DNA of 64,000 nt from DASXKD01 sp963806145 (GTDB taxonomy: Bacteria > Actinomycetota > Actinomycetes > Streptosporangiales > Streptosporangiaceae): the NCBI GenBank assembly GCA_963806145.1, contig CAWDXD010000032.1:62001-126000 (forward strand), written 5' to 3'. Shown piece after piece: positions 61,593 through 64,000 of this stretch (its first letter is position 1; every line of letters starts with the position of its first letter). The notes beneath the pieces are model-generated. The model searched no databases and was not told the origin of the DNA. It worked only from the letters and a program-made list of their open reading frames with translations. A program made the translations under genes and the position numbers.

Positions 61593-63161
61593 TTACGAAA
61601 CGACCTGTGGCCGGGAATGCCTGGCCGCGAGAACTCGGCGGCGCCGCTGGGACAGCAGGAACAGGAACGACATGCCCAGCCCGACCGCTGCCACGGTCAT
61701 CCCCGCGACACCGCTGTTGGTCAGGGACAGGGCCACCCCGGCGAGCCCGCCGCCCACCCAGGCAAGCTGGTGCAGGGTCTCCGAAGCGGCGAAGGCAGAC
61801 GACCTGATGTCCTCGCCGATCTCCTGCTGCACGGTCGAGTCAAGGGCCAACTTGGCCAGGACCTGGCCGAACGCGGCGACCAGGGCCACCACGAGCGCCG
61901 CCCACAGCCCGAAGAACAAGGCACAGGCCACGGTCACCACCGTGGAGGCACCGAGTATGCCGAACGTGATGAGGTACGGACGGCGGGCCCGCAGCGCCGA
62001 CCCGAGTGCCGTGCCGGCGAAACCGCCGAGGGTGGCGGCGGCGAGCAGTCCGCCGAGCGCCACCTTGTCGTTCACCCCGTGGAAGTGCACGGTCCTGAGC
62101 AGGAACGCGAGGAAGAACACGGTAAAGCCGGAGAACGCGCGCAGGGTGGCGTTGGCGCGCATCGCCTCGGCGACGACCGGCCCCACATGGCGCAGCGTGC
62201 GCAGCCCGGGCCGGGGGGACGGCCGGGCACGGCCGCCCGGTGCCGCGCTGCCTGGTGCTGCCCTGCCCGGCGCCGCGGGCCGGGCCTGTTCGGCCCCGAG
62301 TGGCGCCGTCCCGCCCGGGCCGCGTGGCCCGGGCGCGTGAGCACCGGGACCGGGGACCGCGCGGTCGGCGGCCGCGGCCTGGCCCTGGTTCGGCACCGTG
62401 GCGGCCTCGGAATCGTCCGCATCTGGCTTCCGGCCGAACGCGTCCACATGGTCGGGCACCCGGAAGCTCAGCGCGGTGGCGGCGATGTAGACCACGGTGC
62501 CGACGCGCAGCACCCAGGCCGCGCCGTTGGCCGAGCCCCCGGCCACGTACTCGATGCCCAGGGCGGCCAGCCCGGCCACGCTGGAGGCGATCAGCGTGGC
62601 CATGCCGGTGCGTGAGTTCGCCGCGACCAGGGTGATCTCCCGCGGCAGCAGCCTGGGGGTGACGGAGGCCCGGGTCACCGCGTACGCCTTCTGCAGCACC
62701 AGCACGCCGAACGCGGCGGGGAGCAGTTCCACCACGTCGTTGTGCAGCACCGCGTCGACCATCCCCCAGCACAGCAGGCCGCGGGCCATCAGTGTGCCCG
62801 CCAGCAGGTACCTGCGGCCTTGCTGGGCACGGTCCAGCATCGGCCCGATCACCGGGGCCAGCACGGCGAACGGCGCCATGGTAATGATCAGGGTGAGTGC
62901 GATCTTGCCCCGGGCCTGGTCAAGGGAGGTACTGAAGAACAGCGTGCCGGCCAGCGCGATGGTCACGAAGGCGTCGCCGGCGGCGCCCGCAGCGGAGAGT
63001 TCGATGAGGCTGCCCAGGCCCGTCCGGCTCGCCCCGGAGGCGCCGGTCAGCCGGTGCACCATGCGACTGGTGCCCCGCGCGGCCCCGGCGCCCGCCCGGC
63101 CGCCGGACTGGGCGGCCGAGGATATCGACCTGGCCGCCTGCCTGGCCGCATCCCATCCCAT
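61593..63161 (-). CDS. MFS-family membrane transporter
   Basis: A 522-aa protein with 12 predicted helices in two halves, separated by a long Pro/Gly-rich cytoplasmic loop (~residues 245-330). VLAPVIGPMLDRAQQGRRYLLAG is the loop 2-3 motif of the superfamily. ATG 63161 gives the MGWDAARQAAR start; the open extension to 63266 is not supported. Substrate unknown. It is conserved beside the cold-shock-domain and DUF3027 genes. Confidence 0.8.
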   Translation of the reverse strand: MGWDAARQAARSISSAAQSGGRAGAGAARGTSRMVHRLTGASGASRTGLGSLIELSAAGAAGDAFVTIALAGTLFFSTSLDQARGKIALTLIITMAPFAVLAPVIGPMLDRAQQGRRYLLAGTLMARGLLCWGMVDAVLHNDVVELLPAAFGVLVLQKAYAVTRASVTPRLLPREITLVAANSRTGMATLIASSVAGLAALGIEYVAGGSANGAAWVLRVGTVVYIAATALSFRVPDHVDAFGRKPDADDSEAATVPNQGQAAAADRAVPGPGAHAPGPRGPGGTAPLGAEQARPAAPGRAAPGSAAPGGRARPSPRPGLRTLRHVGPVVAEAMRANATLRAFSGFTVFFLAFLLRTVHFHGVNDKVALGGLLAAATLGGFAGTALGSALRARRPYLITFGILGASTVVTVACALFFGLWAALVVALVAAFGQVLAKLALDSTVQQEIGEDIRSSAFAASETLHQLAWVGGGLAGVALSLTNSGVAGMTVAAVGLGMSFLFLLSQRRRRVLAARHSRPQVVS

Positions 63162-63275
63162 GTTCCCAGTATTCTGTGTCGGGCCGGTACCACGAAACGG
63201 CGGACCGGCCGGCGACTGCCTAACCGGCCGCACCATGGTGCGAGCATGCACCCGGATGAGGAACAATTACTGACC

Positions 63276-64000
63276 GTGAGCCCACTTCGCGCCCGTAGGC
63301 CTGAGCCGGACGAGATCTGCGCCCAGGCGGTCGACCTAGCCCGCGCCGCCGCCGTCGAACTGGCGGGGCCCGGCTACGTCGGCGATCACGCCGGCGCGGA
63401 CGCCGATGCGGACCGGGTCGTCACCCACCTGTTCGACTGCCTCGACCCTGCCTACCGTGGCTGGCGCTGGGCAATTACGCTGGCCCGGGCGTCCCGCGCC
63501 AAGACCCCCACGGTGGACGAGACCGTCCTGCTGCCCGGCCCCGAGTCCATCCTGGCGCCGGAGTGGGTTCCCTGGCGGGAGCGGCTCCGCCCTGGTGACC
63601 TCGGTGTGGGCGACATCCTGCCCACGGCGGCCGACGACGAGCGGCTGGTGCCCATGGTTTCCCTGGCTGGTGACGACGGGCTGGAGGACATCGACGACCT
63701 GTCGGTGCTCGTGGCCACACTGGCCGAGCCGCTGGCCGGCAGCGCCGCCCTGGCCGCTGGCCTGGTGCCGCCGCAGGGCCGGGTGCTGTCCCCCCTGGGC
63801 CGCCACGAGACGGGAATGCGCTGGTATGCCAGCGAGCACGGGCCCAAGAGCCCGCTCGCCCACGCGGCGCCGGGGGTCTGTGCGGGCTGCGGGTTCTTCG
63901 TCCGGCTGGGCGGCCCCCTCGGCTCGGTGTTCGGCGTGTGCGCCAACGCGTTCGCCCCGGACGACGGCCGGGTGGTCTCGGTGGATCACGGCTGCGGTGC
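63276..64000 (+). CDS. DUF3027-family protein, 3' end outside window
   Basis: The frame from GTG 63276 is open to the window end (over 240 codons). VDLARAAAVELAGPGYVGDH, GWRWAITLARA, LLPGPESILAPEWVPWRERL, RHETGMRWYASEHGPKSPLA and CAGCGFFVRLGG are typical of DUF3027. The latter Cys pair with later CAN suggests metal binding. Function is unknown. ATG 63246 is also in frame. It is divergent from the MFS gene; 63162-63275 holds both promoters. Confidence 0.85.
   Translation, partial: MSPLRARRPEPDEICAQAVDLARAAAVELAGPGYVGDHAGADADADRVVTHLFDCLDPAYRGWRWAITLARASRAKTPTVDETVLLPGPESILAPEWVPWRERLRPGDLGVGDILPTAADDERLVPMVSLAGDDGLEDIDDLSVLVATLAEPLAGSAALAAGLVPPQGRVLSPLGRHETGMRWYASEHGPKSPLAHAAPGVCAGCGFFVRLGGPLGSVFGVCANAFAPDDGRVVSVDHGCG

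Overview
The window is high-GC actinobacterial DNA: frequent GTG/TTG starts, ATGA/GTGA gene overlaps, a CysO-type sulfur carrier, CIRCE-controlled groEL without groES, DUF3263 and DUF3027 proteins, and a mycosin-like subtilase. A soil actinomycete near Streptosporangiales is plausible, but no rRNA or complete tRNA is present to fix the taxonomy.

The left 21 kb is accessory DNA. Positions 1-5790 hold a minus-strand run of three genes: a 906-aa protein of unknown family, a two-HKD phospholipase D-like protein and a subtilisin-like peptidase cut off by the window edge. From 6.7 to 10.6 kb lie four copies of a ~150-bp module. Each has two GAGTGAC-like motifs, three GGAC motifs spaced one helical turn apart, and a tRNA anticodon-arm or 3'-half core (tRNA-Pro-like in three copies, tRNA-Ile-like in one). 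They separate small cargo genes: a membrane/coiled-coil protein broken by an in-frame TGA, a possible PD-(D/E)XK protein, a GIY-YIG protein and an HTH-like protein. I read this as serial integration scars. An IS630 element (10624-11871) and an IS110 element follow. A tRNA-Thr-like 3' half near 14.3 kb shares 19 identical bases with 20779-20797. These direct repeats bracket a 6.5-kb segment carrying a beta-propeller protein, a GNAT enzyme, a broken hydrolase, a small-gene operon with a 30-bp palindrome, a Clp-N/UVR protein without ATPase, and a membrane-anchored PLP decarboxylase.

Positions 21-43.6 kb are dominated by cell-surface glycan genes. A minus-strand, mostly overlapping operon (36212 down to about 23.4 kb) encodes a sugar dehydrogenase, aminotransferase, priming phosphoglycosyltransferase, MurJ/Wzx-like flippase, Wzy-like polymerase, Wzz/BY-kinase-like protein, histidine phosphatase, GT4 glycosyltransferase, sulfotransferase, ATP sulfurylase and an SLT-like protein. 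A convergent hexapeptide acetyltransferase completes the sugar pathway. The mix suggests a sulfated, acetamido-sugar exopolysaccharide. Upstream sit a 1131-aa secreted protein (two NodB-like domains, three chitobiase-type modules, a metallophosphatase domain), three LuxR-type response regulators and one NarX-like kinase, probably the control module.

The right 20 kb is mostly housekeeping: an LCP ligase, PlsC-like acyltransferase, a mycosin-like protease whose repeat-rich tail is frameshifted inside an 18-bp tandem repeat, a SAM hydrolase-family protein, DUF3263 (frameshifted)-otsB convergent with otsA, a SAM riboswitch ahead of thrC-cysO, two cold-shock-domain proteins, a VapBC-like pair, groEL with two CIRCE boxes, an MFS transporter and DUF3027.

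Several reading frames are interrupted (7.16, 16.3-16.5, 22.08, 48.35 and 51.55 kb). Some may be assembly errors and some genuine decay; the sequence alone cannot separate these.
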